Below are positions 40,538 through 49,547 of a stretch of DNA of 53,855 nucleotides, one piece after another (position 1 is the first letter of the stretch; every line of letters starts with the position of its first letter). The position numbers and the translations under genes were made by a program. Origin of the DNA: Chloroflexota bacterium (GTDB lineage: Bacteria; Chloroflexota; Dehalococcoidia; Lucifugimonadales; UBA3495). The notes beneath the pieces were generated by a model. The model was given only the letters and a program-made list of their open reading frames with translations. It searched no databases and had not been told where the DNA came from. The DNA lies in contig VXOG01000018.1 of the NCBI GenBank assembly GCA_009840165.1, positions 2,113-55,967 on the forward strand, in the 5' to 3' direction.

Positions 40538-40567
40538 TTGAAAACCCGCCGCTGCCTCTGCTAGAAT
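40538..40567 (+). promoter_or_regulatory. Promoter of tRNA-Gln
   Basis: TTGAAA (40538-40543), 18 bp, TAGAAT (40562-40567), with TGC directly before the -10, giving TGC-TAGAAT. The tRNA 5' end is 14 bp past the -10. It supports the reading of similar TGC-TANNAT boxes elsewhere as promoters. Confidence 0.75.
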
Positions 40568-40580
40568 CGAAGGGCGACGC

Positions 40581-40654
40581 TGGGGATTAGTCTAGTGGTA
40601 AGACGCCTGACTCTGGATCAGGTATCACAGGTTCGAATCCTGTATCCCCAGCCA
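40581..40654 (+). tRNA. tRNA-Gln (anticodon CTG)
   Basis: Cloverleaf: acceptor stem TGGGGAT / ATCCCCA, D-arm with TAGTGGTAA, anticodon stem CCTGA / TCAGG enclosing CTCTGGA (anticodon CTG, 40612-40614 region), T-loop GGTTCGAATCC, discriminator G and an encoded CCA end. Its 3' half is overlapped, on the other strand, by the last codons of a serine recombinase, which marks this tRNA as an integration site. Confidence 0.95.
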
Positions 40655-42228
40655 TCGTGTACCATAGGCAGAACTGGCTCTGCAATCATGATTTCCTCAG
40701 ATGCCCTCTTCCCGATTGGGCTGTCTCCAGGCATTGGCATTGTGTAGCGGATGATCGCCTGGCCCGGGGCAATCGCAATCTCCTTTACGAAAGACCGGAT
40801 GAAGGCTTTAGTTTCCGTAAGCTCGCTCCGCATAAGAAACTCGCCCATCTCCTGCGCGTAGGCCGCGATTTTCGCATCGTCCAGGCGTGACGGACGGTTT
40901 GAAAGTGCCTCCCTAGTTTCCTCCGCAGCTACCTCCAACTTTTCCTGGCGCTCCTGATGTTCTCTTATGCGCGGGATAATGTCGTTGATTTCCAGGTCGG
41001 TCGTCTCAACAGCGTGCCAAAGTCGGTCCATGCGCCGACGAACCTCGATCAACTCTTCCTCGACTGCCTCTAGCCGTTCTTTCTGTTCCTGAAACACCTC
41101 GTCCAACTCTTCATTGACGAGTTCCACCAGGGTTTTTACGTTACTTTCAGTAAGGACGTTTACCCTGATCTGGTCAATAATGGTACGCTCGAACCGCCTT
41201 GCACTGAGCCTGGGCGTATCACATGTGCCCTTTCCACGCTTCAGGAGCGAGTGACAAACATAGTATGCATATTTCCCGCTCTTGGCCTCCTGGCCAATCA
41301 AGGCCCTACCGCACTCTGCACACTTCGCAAGCCCACTGAGGAGGTACGGGCTAGCTGTCCTTTGCGGGTGTTGCTTGTCCGGGGCATTAGCCTGCATCAC
41401 CTTGGCAGCACGGTTGAACTCGTCCCTGGAAACAATGGCAGGGAAAGTATTCTCCACGCGGACGGGTGGGATTTTGTCCTTGGCGGTCACTCCCCAAACA
41501 AGTGTGCCGGTGTACACCTCGTTAGTTAAAATCCTGTGGATAGTGGTCTTGAGCCATTTCGCTCCCCGGGGGCTGGCAATACCTTCTTGATTGAAATTTT
41601 TCGCAATGTCCAGTGTGCTCTTCCCCTGTCCGGCCATTATGTACATCCTGCGGACAATCGAGTCAGCAGGTGGGTCGAGCGCTAGCTTAGGGCGCTTTTT
41701 GGGGCCATCGGCTACAAAGACTCTCTTGTAACCGTAGGGCGCGTGAGGGGTTACCCAAAACCCACGAGAGGCGGCTTCTCGCGTCCCTCGCATAACTTCC
41801 TGCGCCAAATTTTCCGAGTAAAATTCGTCCACGGATTCGATGATGGCCTCCATGAGCTTGCCGGTTGGTGAATCGTCAGCGTGCTCGGTGATGGAGACGA
41901 CGCGGATTCCCCGGCGACGAAGCATGGACTTGAAAGCTACGGCGTGTTCCCTCTTGCGAGTGAAACGGGAGAACTTCCAGACGAGGATTTCGTTGAAGGG
42001 AGCACTTGGCCTGCCGGCTTCGTCCAGCATTTTGCGAAACTGAGGCCTATCTGCAACGCGTCCGCTCTCAGCCTCGTCCACGTACTCCCGCGCTATGGAG
42101 TAGCCGTTCCGCTCGGCGTAGTCGCGCAGGGCGCGGAGTTGTGCGGCCACGGAGAGGTCTACATCCTGGCGGTCACTGGATACGCGAGCGTACAGCGCCG
42201 CCGGAGTCAGGTCGGTGTGCTTACTCAT
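40618..42228 (-). CDS. Large serine recombinase (site-specific integrase)
   Basis: A 536-residue serine integrase. The N-terminal resolvase domain has ALYARVSSDRQDVDLS with the nucleophile Ser near residue 17, then EILVWKFSRFTRKREH and IIESVDEFYSENLAQEVMRGTREA. The recombinase domain follows (about 160-280). A zinc ribbon has CAECGRALIG and YYVCHSLLKRGKGTC (about 308-345), and a coiled coil lies at about 380-440. ATG 42228 follows AAGGAGG. The last 11 codons (GWGYRIRTCDT) and the stop are the complement of the tRNA-Gln 3' part, so the crossover rebuilt the end of this gene. It is the integrase of the element to its right. Confidence 0.92.
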   Translation of the reverse strand: MSKHTDLTPAALYARVSSDRQDVDLSVAAQLRALRDYAERNGYSIAREYVDEAESGRVADRPQFRKMLDEAGRPSAPFNEILVWKFSRFTRKREHAVAFKSMLRRRGIRVVSITEHADDSPTGKLMEAIIESVDEFYSENLAQEVMRGTREAASRGFWVTPHAPYGYKRVFVADGPKKRPKLALDPPADSIVRRMYIMAGQGKSTLDIAKNFNQEGIASPRGAKWLKTTIHRILTNEVYTGTLVWGVTAKDKIPPVRVENTFPAIVSRDEFNRAAKVMQANAPDKQHPQRTASPYLLSGLAKCAECGRALIGQEAKSGKYAYYVCHSLLKRGKGTCDTPRLSARRFERTIIDQIRVNVLTESNVKTLVELVNEELDEVFQEQKERLEAVEEELIEVRRRMDRLWHAVETTDLEINDIIPRIREHQERQEKLEVAAEETREALSNRPSRLDDAKIAAYAQEMGEFLMRSELTETKAFIRSFVKEIAIAPGQAIIRYTMPMPGDSPIGKRASEEIMIAEPVLPMVHDGWGYRIRTCDT

Positions 42229-42475
42229 TGCTGTGTCCTCCTTGATCATCTTCCTCTGATTGATTGGCCTGCTGGGAGCGCAGCCGTTCCCGGCGTTGCT
42301 CCCAACGCAGTTCCCGGTCTTCCATGTACAGCCGCAATGCCTCGCGCACCAACTCGCTCATGTCGCGGCCCTCTTCGTCCTTCACCCGCTGCACCTGCTC
42401 GAACATCTCGGGGGGCAGCGAGAAGCAACTGTCCTTGATCTCCGGCGTGGCGGCATGGTATCTCGTCTCAGCCAA
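42221..42475 (-). CDS. Ribbon-helix-helix (CopG/MetJ-like) DNA-binding protein
   Basis: An 84-residue protein. DSCFSLPPEMFEQVQRVKDE and RDMSELVREALRLYMEDREL (about residues 15-55) form a beta strand plus two helices, as in Arc/CopG repressors. A charged tail follows. Its 3' end overlaps the recombinase start by eight bases, so it is likely to control the integrase as part of the same operon. The start is TTG 42475; no ATG is in frame before the domain, and the upstream site is weak. Confidence 0.7.
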   Translation of the reverse strand: MAETRYHAATPEIKDSCFSLPPEMFEQVQRVKDEEGRDMSELVREALRLYMEDRELRWEQRRERLRSQQANQSEEDDQGGHSNE

Positions 42476-42582
42476 TAATATATGCGTTTGTCTTACTATT
42501 ATTTTCCTTCATACTCGGCCCACCGTCAATAACGCACGGAACGCCAGCGCGAAATCCCATGACGGCCCGGTATGTATAATGC

Positions 42583-43035
42583 CTACACGAACAGCAGCCA
42601 CGCTGCCACCCCGCTGACCACCAACAGGACGGCCAGGGCGCCAATTACCCACCCCAACCTGATGGCCAACCGCCGCGTCCTCCCGCGCGCCAATCGCTCC
42701 GCCCGGTACAACCCCTTCAGCCGAACGTTCTCCGCTTTGACGGCCTCCGTCTCGGCCCGGGCCTGGTCTCGTTCCTGTTCCAGCTCGTCCGCTTCCTCGG
42801 CCAGTTCCCTCACCTTGCGCTCCGATTGCTCCACCCTGATCAGGGCGTTGCGCAGCAGTTCCCGGTCGCTGGGATAGCGAGGTCCGGGCAGCTTCACGTA
42901 CACCCGCCGGCCTTCCCTCTCCACCTCCACCTCTCCCTTCCGGATCATCCGGTCCAGCGTCGATAGCGATACCTCCAACTCCCGCGCCGCCTCCCCTTTG
43001 TCCACCCAGTGGACGTCATCTGCCATGTCTCTCAT
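42583..43035 (-). CDS. HTH-coiled-coil-transmembrane protein
   Basis: A protein of about 150 residues. An N-terminal MerR/excisionase-like helix-turn-helix (WVDKGEAARELEVSLSTLDR, then MIRKGEVEVEREGRRVYVK) is followed by a long coiled coil (about 60-115) and a C-terminal transmembrane helix (LGWVIGALAVLLVVSGVAAWLL). DNA binding and membrane anchoring on one chain suggests tethering of the element or plasmid DNA to the membrane, or a membrane-bound regulator. The start is uncertain: ATG 43035 or 43026, or a longer form to 43110. It is located between the integrase operon and a replication-like gene. Confidence 0.6.
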   Translation of the reverse strand: MRDMADDVHWVDKGEAARELEVSLSTLDRMIRKGEVEVEREGRRVYVKLPGPRYPSDRELLRNALIRVEQSERKVRELAEEADELEQERDQARAETEAVKAENVRLKGLYRAERLARGRTRRLAIRLGWVIGALAVLLVVSGVAAWLLFV

Positions 43036-43272
43036 CTCGTCTTGGGCTGATACGTCAGGCGATTGCACTTTGCCCAAAATCACCCCCGCCGTTTTAGCGC
43101 CGTTTCTCACAGTTGTAAAAATGCAATTCTTGACCGGTCAATGGACAGGACACCCCGTTTCCTGCTTGAAATCGTGGACAATGACACGTCGCGGCCTACC
43201 GGCGAGTCGCCGCAATCCCCACCGGATTGCATATTTGCGCCCCAGACAAGAGAACGGGTAGATGATGCGGTG

Positions 43273-44985
43273 TCAGCATGAATAACGTGTCTCCAGCCGA
43301 CGCATCCGTCGGCGCAGGCCATCCCACTCGTAACCGTCCAGCTCCCGCAGCGCCAGGGGCGCACGTTCCGGTTCCCACAGCGGGCGCCAGGACCGGCCCA
43401 GTATCCCCCTATCGGACAGAACCTCCCTACTGGACACCAGGATGGGCAGCTTCATGGCAGGCATATGGGAGGCCGTGCTGGCGTAGGTCTCGGCCACCTC
43501 CTCGGTGTCCACCACGAACAGCGTGGTCGGGAAGGGCGGCTGGTCATCCCGGGGAGCGTCGGAGCGGTAGTAGCGGATGTAGGGGCGCAGGCGGGCGGCC
43601 ACGCCCCTGGGGTGGCGGGCGCGCAGTTCGTGCTCCAAGTAGAAGGGCACGTGCAGGGCGTTGACCAGCAGGTGCCCCACCGCGTCGGGAGCGATGGCGT
43701 CCTCGCCCCGGTTGAAGGCCCGGTCGGAGCGGGCGGTGGGAATGGACCATTGCAGTTCGCTGTCGCCGTCTTCCTTGGCTTCGGCGGCCAGCTCGGACAG
43801 GAACCAGGTGATGCCGTCGGCGTGGCTGGTCTGTCGCTGCCAGGTGAGGATGCGATGTCCCAGGGCCCGGGGCCGTCCGTGATTGTCGGCGGACGGTTCG
43901 GTGCTCCAGGCGGCCATGGTGGTGGCCAACTGCGCCCGGTCCCTGTGCGTTACGTACCTGATGCCCCGGTCGGACAGGGTGTAGCGCACGTCGCCCCGTT
44001 TGCCGTGCTGCTCGATCAATCCCCAAGTGTCTTGCAGGCTGCGGGTGATTTGGCTGACCCGGCCGTCGGATACTCCCAGCCAGTGGGTTAGGTGTTCCCG
44101 GGGAATCATTGGATGGTCGGTGATCAGGTCCAGGGCGCGCTTTTCCGCAGGGCTGATGCCGAAGGCTGGGGCGGACTGTACCATTCGCTGGGGGTCGGGC
44201 AGGGACGCTCGCTTGCGCTCCGGCGCCTCCGGGTGAAACCACCCGCCGTGGATGGCCTGGGAGACCACCTGCTCCAGGGTGCGGTACGTCCTGCCGAACG
44301 TCCAGTTGGACGAAATCCAGGCCTGACGGTCCCACGCTTCGAGGGTCTCCCGGCTCTCCACGCCCACGTAGCAGTCCTGGAGGTCAACGTTGAGGCAGAA
44401 CTCGTCGGTCAGCCGCTGCTCCCAGGGGCTGGGAACCAGCACCAACACCGCGGAGGGACGGCGGTTGTGGTGGTACTCGGCAATGGCACGGAGCCGGTCG
44501 TAGAGGGAGCGGCGCCGCAGGGCTAGGCCCTGGCGCACCACTCCGAAGCTGCGGCCGTTGTGCAGGGTGATCACCGCGTCGAAACGGCCCCGGCGGTGGA
44601 ACTCCACCCGGGTTTCCAGCCCGTCCACGCCGGGGGAGAGGGTAGCCGCCAGGCGGTAGATGGAAGCAACCGCGTCCATCCGGCGGATGAGCAGCGCCAG
44701 CCATTGCCGGGACACGGGATAGGCCCGCACCAAGTCCGAGGGCGCGTAGTAGTCCAGGGCGTCGGCAGCTTCTACGATGCCTTTCTTAGCGAGGTAGTAG
44801 CGGTGGCTGGAGGGCAGGTGGGCCGTGCCGTGGCTGCCGCGCCCGGCCAAGCCGTCTTTCAACAGCACAGACAGGGCGCGGTGCGTTGTCGCCAGCGGTT
44901 CGCCGAGAATCGGGGCCAGCTCCCCCGCGTCAATGAAGGTCAGCCGGGCCAAGGCGTCCAGGATCCGCTCTCGTGGAAAAGCCAT
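43273..44985 (-). CDS. Replication-relaxation family-like protein
   Basis: A 570-residue protein. The N-terminus is a winged helix (RILDALARLTFIDAGELAPI, then SVLLKDGLAGRG). A second winged helix lies near residue 290-340 (SPAEKRALDLITDHPMIPRE). Two weak nuclease-like regions are seen: FHRRGRFDAVITLHNGRSFG near 128, and IAPDAVGHLLVNALHVPFYLEHELRAR near 440, which matches the pattern of Replic_Relax proteins found on plasmids and conjugative elements. GGAGG is two bases before ATG 44985. It fits a plasmid-derived integrative element. Confidence 0.65.
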   Translation of the reverse strand: MAFPRERILDALARLTFIDAGELAPILGEPLATTHRALSVLLKDGLAGRGSHGTAHLPSSHRYYLAKKGIVEAADALDYYAPSDLVRAYPVSRQWLALLIRRMDAVASIYRLAATLSPGVDGLETRVEFHRRGRFDAVITLHNGRSFGVVRQGLALRRRSLYDRLRAIAEYHHNRRPSAVLVLVPSPWEQRLTDEFCLNVDLQDCYVGVESRETLEAWDRQAWISSNWTFGRTYRTLEQVVSQAIHGGWFHPEAPERKRASLPDPQRMVQSAPAFGISPAEKRALDLITDHPMIPREHLTHWLGVSDGRVSQITRSLQDTWGLIEQHGKRGDVRYTLSDRGIRYVTHRDRAQLATTMAAWSTEPSADNHGRPRALGHRILTWQRQTSHADGITWFLSELAAEAKEDGDSELQWSIPTARSDRAFNRGEDAIAPDAVGHLLVNALHVPFYLEHELRARHPRGVAARLRPYIRYYRSDAPRDDQPPFPTTLFVVDTEEVAETYASTASHMPAMKLPILVSSREVLSDRGILGRSWRPLWEPERAPLALRELDGYEWDGLRRRMRRLETRYSC

Positions 44986-45049
44986 GCCTCCAGCGTAGCA
45001 GCCGGAAGCCGCTGTCGTCAGCGGGCAAATGTCAGCAAAATAGCTACTC

Positions 45050-48000
45050 TCATGTCAGCAATCGGCCCACCGCAGTTTCCACTGCTTGGCCTTCCTCCGA
45101 GGAGCGCAGCCACTTCCGCAGCTCCCGGCGGGCTATGGTTACGGTAAGCTTGTCGCCGCGCAGTCTCCCCAGCTTTGCCGCCGCTCCCGCTGCTGCCATG
45201 GCGCCGGCCTCCGCGATGGCAGCGTGCAATTCCTCCTCAGGGTCAAACTTCGGAATGGGGAGTTTCCAAAGCCGCTTATGCAGGTCCCGTGCTCCGAAAA
45301 GACCCTTGGTCATCATTGGAGTCACGGCTTCCTTCAACACGCCGCTGTTGATGATTGCCACCAGATAGTTGGCTTCATCCGTGTTGCGGCATGGAACCCA
45401 GAACAGCACGTTTTCGACCAAAGCTGTGTTGTCATGCAAAATTGCCGCGGTGGGCTCACCCGACTTGGAGTACACCACTCTCGCTTGCGTGTCGTCGGAG
45501 GCTTCTTGCCACTCCAGTTGCGACGACAGTTTGTGCAGATAGTCCAGTTGCCCAAGGAGGTTGAGTCTGTTGACCAGAGATTTGTTGTCCTCCCACAACG
45601 CGCTGACCGTCTGCCAACGCTCGCGCATCCTGCGTTCAAGGCCACCCAATCGGACGCCGCCGGGGCCGTCGTCGTCTGCGGGTATGGCAAAGTCGCCACG
45701 CTTCAGGGGCAGCAGCGCCTTCAGCGGTTCCAGGGCGACGTATGGTGCAATGGTTTCCCCCAGGTGAACATCGAAGAGATGTCGCTCTTCGACGGTCTGT
45801 CCCGTGATGGCGCTCAGTTCCAAATCCTTCCATGGAGCCTTATCCTGGCTACCCCGTCTCGGATTGACGGTGACGGTCGGCGCCATTTGCACGATGGCGG
45901 TGTTTTCCGTTTCGTTGACGAAGAACAAAACCCGTGGGAATATCGTGGCTCCGTTTCGTGATAGTCCAGCGTAAGGGGAATCGCCTAGGACTCTCATGTC
46001 GGTGATGCCGGTGGGCTCTCGTTGCACATCCTCGGATCCGGCCCTGCCCAACCATAGCTCTACCTCACTGCCGAGAGGCTTGGCTGCACCGTCCGGCGAA
46101 CACTTGCGAGCAAATACAACTGACGCGGGAATGGGGAAAAAGTTGTTGGGTTCCAGCTGCTCCAGGTCCCAAGCCGTTTTGAACGTGAAATCTACCTGAA
46201 CGCTCAAACCCGACCGGCCTGCGCTCCAACGACCGCCACGCCACTTGGAGTATTGCCCAGCCTGCAACGCGCTGTGAGGCAGCACGAACCCAATGACACC
46301 TCCGTCCTTCAGGTACAGGTCAACGCTGCGCGCAAAGAACAGCCCGGCCACGTCCTGTTGAGTAGCGTAGCGTCCTCCGGCCCAAATGCCGTAACGGTTC
46401 CGGCTCAGACTCTGCAACTCGGTGCGCAGAATGTCGGCGGTCTGGTTGTAGTTGATCCAGGGCGGGTTGCCAACCACTACGTCCACTTTGGACCTCGACA
46501 GCGCCACCGGACGCACCATGTTCCGCGTATAGTAGGCCCAGATGTGGTCGCGCCCCCGGTCGTGGAGGCACTGCATGGTCCTGATGGTCTCTCCTATGGT
46601 CTGCCGCTCGGCGGGGTCATTGACGTGGTTGTCGTCCAGAGCGAGGAATGGGTCGTCGCCCCGCTCAATATGGGCCGAAATGTCCCCCATCAGAGCGTCG
46701 AAGTCCTCGGCTCGCTCAACCAGGCTGACGGGAAAGACCAACTCGGTGTTTTTCTCATCGCTGGTCTGGATGGTAATCTCGTTCTCGGCGAACATATCAC
46801 CGGTGCGGAACCGCAGTTGCAGGGCGTCGCCCAGGTAAACGGGTATGGACAGAGATACGTCATACCCAGCGGTACCGGCGGCGTTGATGGCCGGGCGAGC
46901 GGCCAGCGTCCAGGCGGCCCGGGCAAGGTGAACCGCCACCGGGTGAACGTCGATGCCGGTGACCGCCTCCCGCAGGCGGTTGAGGATTTCTTTGGGTTCC
47001 CAATTGGTCCCGCAGGCGGCAGCGAGGAAGTGAGCAACCGCCTCGGTTACGAAGGTGCCTGACCCGCAGGCCGGATCCAATACGCGCTGGTTCAGTGGGT
47101 CGTCCACCAACTCCCGGACCATGATGCGGGACAGCCAGGCGGGAGTGTAGTATTCTCCCAACTGTCGCCGCTCCTCCGGCGGGATGACCGTCTCGTACAG
47201 GGTGGCGGCAGTGTCCGGCGGGGCCTCTGCCCAGTTGAACCGGGCCACCCGGCGGGCCAGGGTTTGCAGGAGCGCGTTGCCGCCCACCTCGATGGGCCAG
47301 GCGAAGAAGTCTGACTCCAAGACTCCCTGCAACCCCGTGGCGCGGTACAACTCCCGGCCTTGGAGCAGGTCGGCAGGGTCGGTCTCGGCCAGACGGCGAA
47401 TGTCGATTCCGAAGGAAGCCTGCACCACCATCCCGATGACGGCGCCCAGATAGGTGTGGCGCACGAACAGGTCGTCCATTTCCTCATCGCCGACCCCAAC
47501 AGCGGCCAGTCGGGCTTGTGCGTCTTCGCTCATTCCCTCCGTGGTGTAGGCGATTTCACCCAGGGCGGTGCGCAACAGGTCATACCACAACCGCCGCTTG
47601 ACCCGAATGGTCTCCAAAGCCGCGCTTTCCTTGTAGAGGGTTTTCAGGGCGGCGATGTCCCGTTGGTAAGAGGGACTGCCGGGGCCGAAGTGCTCCGCAA
47701 TGCCTTCCCTATCGGGGCTGACGCCTTCCAGAGACACCAGCGCGGTATCCCGGAGCCACTCGTACAGAGGGAACCACCCGTCCGGGTCTTCCAAAACGAA
47801 AGCGTAGGGGCGGGTTAGACGAAACTCGCCCGCTCCGGGCCAGCGCAGAAGCCAACGTTTGCCATCAGTAAGGATGCCCATACGCACTCGCCCTTGAGAT
47901 GCGGATTGCGCTAGGTAATCGTCCAGCTGGCGGACGTTCTCCGGGTCGGGTTCACCTCCCGCTACTGTGCCGATGCGACGCTTGAACTCGATGAAGGTGT

Positions 48001-48211
48001 CCAGGGCGGTCAGGTCAACGGCGAGACGGGAGGTGTCCGATGGCGGGTTTTCTTCGACAATTTCCTCGCTTTTGGCCAGGCCGGTGAGGATCAAGAAGTC
48101 CCGCACGGTGCTGGTGATGTTGGCTTCAGGTTGAAAGTTGTCATGCCGGAATAGGACTTGCGTCGCTGCATCACGATACCTGGGGTCGGCTATGTCTATG
48201 TGAACGGCCAC
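45050..48211 (-). CDS. Type IIG restriction-modification enzyme (Eco57I-like)
   Basis: A 1053-residue single-chain restriction and N6-adenine methyltransferase. A PD-(D/E)XK-like nuclease site lies in ALDTFIEFKRRIG (Asp71, Glu75, Lys77). A helical linker is followed by LGEYYTPAWLSRIMV (351-365), SAM-binding motif I DPACGSGTFV (379-388), catalytic motif IV GNPPW (581-585), and a C-terminal target-recognition region. It starts at GTG 48211. Both activities are on one chain, so no separate methylase is needed. The downstream genes may form a defence module on the integrative element. Confidence 0.9.
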   Translation of the reverse strand: MAVHIDIADPRYRDAATQVLFRHDNFQPEANITSTVRDFLILTGLAKSEEIVEENPPSDTSRLAVDLTALDTFIEFKRRIGTVAGGEPDPENVRQLDDYLAQSASQGRVRMGILTDGKRWLLRWPGAGEFRLTRPYAFVLEDPDGWFPLYEWLRDTALVSLEGVSPDREGIAEHFGPGSPSYQRDIAALKTLYKESAALETIRVKRRLWYDLLRTALGEIAYTTEGMSEDAQARLAAVGVGDEEMDDLFVRHTYLGAVIGMVVQASFGIDIRRLAETDPADLLQGRELYRATGLQGVLESDFFAWPIEVGGNALLQTLARRVARFNWAEAPPDTAATLYETVIPPEERRQLGEYYTPAWLSRIMVRELVDDPLNQRVLDPACGSGTFVTEAVAHFLAAACGTNWEPKEILNRLREAVTGIDVHPVAVHLARAAWTLAARPAINAAGTAGYDVSLSIPVYLGDALQLRFRTGDMFAENEITIQTSDEKNTELVFPVSLVERAEDFDALMGDISAHIERGDDPFLALDDNHVNDPAERQTIGETIRTMQCLHDRGRDHIWAYYTRNMVRPVALSRSKVDVVVGNPPWINYNQTADILRTELQSLSRNRYGIWAGGRYATQQDVAGLFFARSVDLYLKDGGVIGFVLPHSALQAGQYSKWRGGRWSAGRSGLSVQVDFTFKTAWDLEQLEPNNFFPIPASVVFARKCSPDGAAKPLGSEVELWLGRAGSEDVQREPTGITDMRVLGDSPYAGLSRNGATIFPRVLFFVNETENTAIVQMAPTVTVNPRRGSQDKAPWKDLELSAITGQTVEERHLFDVHLGETIAPYVALEPLKALLPLKRGDFAIPADDDGPGGVRLGGLERRMRERWQTVSALWEDNKSLVNRLNLLGQLDYLHKLSSQLEWQEASDDTQARVVYSKSGEPTAAILHDNTALVENVLFWVPCRNTDEANYLVAIINSGVLKEAVTPMMTKGLFGARDLHKRLWKLPIPKFDPEEELHAAIAEAGAMAAAGAAAKLGRLRGDKLTVTIARRELRKWLRSSEEGQAVETAVGRLLT

Positions 48212-48232
48212 GTCAGACTCTGCATATTTTCG

Positions 48233-48708
48233 CTATCGACTGTCGTCACCGGAGTTTTCGTAGGCGGCCAGGGTGGTGCCCAGCCACTCTTCGACGCGGG
48301 CGGGATCCAGCCTTTCTATACCTTCCAGGTGGTCGAAGTCGGTGCCCGCCGAGATTATGTAGTCAACTCCCAGGCGTTGCATCACAGCCGCGTGGACCAG
48401 ATCCCGGGCGCTGACTTCCGAATGGTGGTCCGCCAGCTCGGTCGCTAGTATAACGTCTCCGGCGTGCACGGGTTCGACACGCCCGCGCATGGTCTCGGCG
48501 AAAGCCCGCACCACCTCCCGGCCCAGGGTCCATCGCCCGGAGGCCAGATAGAGGTGCAAAATCTCCTGGAGGACTTCCGAGTTGGTTATGAAGTACCGGG
48601 GGCATCCGCCAGTATGCGAAGAATCCGCGCGCATGGCTCCTTATAGGGATGATCCCTGCCGGCGGCGTAGATGGGAACGTTAGCGTCAATGAAGGCCACC
48701 GGGCTCAT
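48233..48708 (-). pseudogene. PIN domain (VapC-like) toxin with a one-base frameshift
   Basis: Frame 1 reads MSPVAFIDANVPIYAAGRDH and on to ILRILADAP, the start of a PIN RNase with the first catalytic Asp. It then hits a stop at PGTS. The -1 frame (from 48634) supplies RYFITNSEVLQEILHLYLA with the Glu, SARDLVHAAV, and SAGTDFDHLEGI with the last Asp. The break falls in a run of five C (48598-48602 on the coding strand); a sixth C would restore one protein of about 158 residues. It may be mutation, phase variation or an assembly error. The antitoxin-like gene overlaps its start. Confidence 0.8.
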
Positions 48709-48808
48709 GGGCAGCTTCCAATTCACGGGACAGAGCGTCTGGTTCCGGTGGGTCTTCCACGTTCAACCCCATCAACCGCTCAATCGCCTGTTTCCGGCGC
48801 GCTCGCAC
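48686..48808 (-). CDS. Short VapB-like antitoxin
   Basis: A short frame of about 40 residues from GTG 48808: RARRKQAIERLMGLNVEDPP and a C-terminus with SRELEAAHEP. The pattern RRxxAIERLxGLxVxDPP...SRELEAA resembles the toxin-binding ends of antitoxins paired with PIN toxins. Its last 23 bases overlap the PIN start, a usual TA layout. In-frame codons upstream read ILRKDIV, so an earlier non-ATG start or a lost N-terminal DNA-binding domain is possible. The 5' part overlaps the end of the next gene. Confidence 0.5.
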   Translation of the reverse strand: MRARRKQAIERLMGLNVEDPPEPDALSRELEAAHEPGGLH

Positions 48809-49473
48809 GATGTCTTTTCGTAGGATTCTCCTGCACAGTTGGCTGGTTCCAGTTTCCGAACCGCAAAGATGATTGCCTGCTTATAGCCAGGACGCTCGAA
48901 GACCTTCACCTGGTCCACCGGTACACTGCAGGCTCGGCGGAATCGGTCTCGTGCCATAGTGTCCCAGCAGGGTCGTTGCTGATTGTGTTGAAAGACTGCC
49001 AAGAAATCTCCAGTCGGTAACGCATCGAATACCTGCCTCAATTCTATTTGCCTCACGTGTTTAATTTCGGTTTTATCAGGTTCAATCCCATTATCGGGGT
49101 CGAAGAACCAGACCGTTGGCGCGTCGTATTCCCGTATCCGGTCAGTAATCCGGTCAAAGTAGTTGCAACGTTCTTGGTGTGTAAAGCGGTCCAACCATAC
49201 TTCAATTTTGATGCCCAGTTGCTCTCCAAGGACCTGGATGTCGCGCAATCCACCACCTTTGGGATACCCATAGTTACGGAAAAACTCGCCAACGAGGGCG
49301 GCTACACCTTGATGCTCGTGCTGCATCGGCTCAGCGGTAACATCCGGTGGCGGCTTGTCATCAGTCAGCATGGCAACCTGGACGATGCGTCTGATTTTAT
49401 AACGTTGGGCGAGTTCCAAAAGGACCTCCCACTTCATCCGGTCTTTCTTGTCGCCGAACTTTGCGTTTTCCAT
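48772..49473 (-). CDS. Uncharacterised 233-residue protein of the integrative element
   Basis: ATG 49473 encodes MENAKFGDKKDRMKWEVLLE. VWFFDPDNGIEPDKTEIKHV (about residues 120-139) and FLAVFQHNQQRP are the most family-like parts. The FFDPDNG motif recalls the active-site strand of some methyltransferase-like or nuclease-associated proteins, but I cannot assign it. No membrane segment is seen. It lies upstream of the VapB/PIN pair, overlapping the antitoxin. Confidence 0.65.
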   Translation of the reverse strand: MENAKFGDKKDRMKWEVLLELAQRYKIRRIVQVAMLTDDKPPPDVTAEPMQHEHQGVAALVGEFFRNYGYPKGGGLRDIQVLGEQLGIKIEVWLDRFTHQERCNYFDRITDRIREYDAPTVWFFDPDNGIEPDKTEIKHVRQIELRQVFDALPTGDFLAVFQHNQQRPCWDTMARDRFRRACSVPVDQVKVFERPGYKQAIIFAVRKLEPANCAGESYEKTSCERAGNRRLSG

Positions 49474-49547
49474 GGGTCATGCTCCTTCGGTGGTGTTCAG
49501 GGATGGTAGCACGTCCCGGTAGAAAAGGCCGGAAGCAATGGATGGGC

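Noticed and set aside
46253..47062. 269-residue plus-strand frame opposite the Type IIG enzyme
   Set aside because: Shadow frame; the methyltransferase motifs on the other strand are unambiguous.
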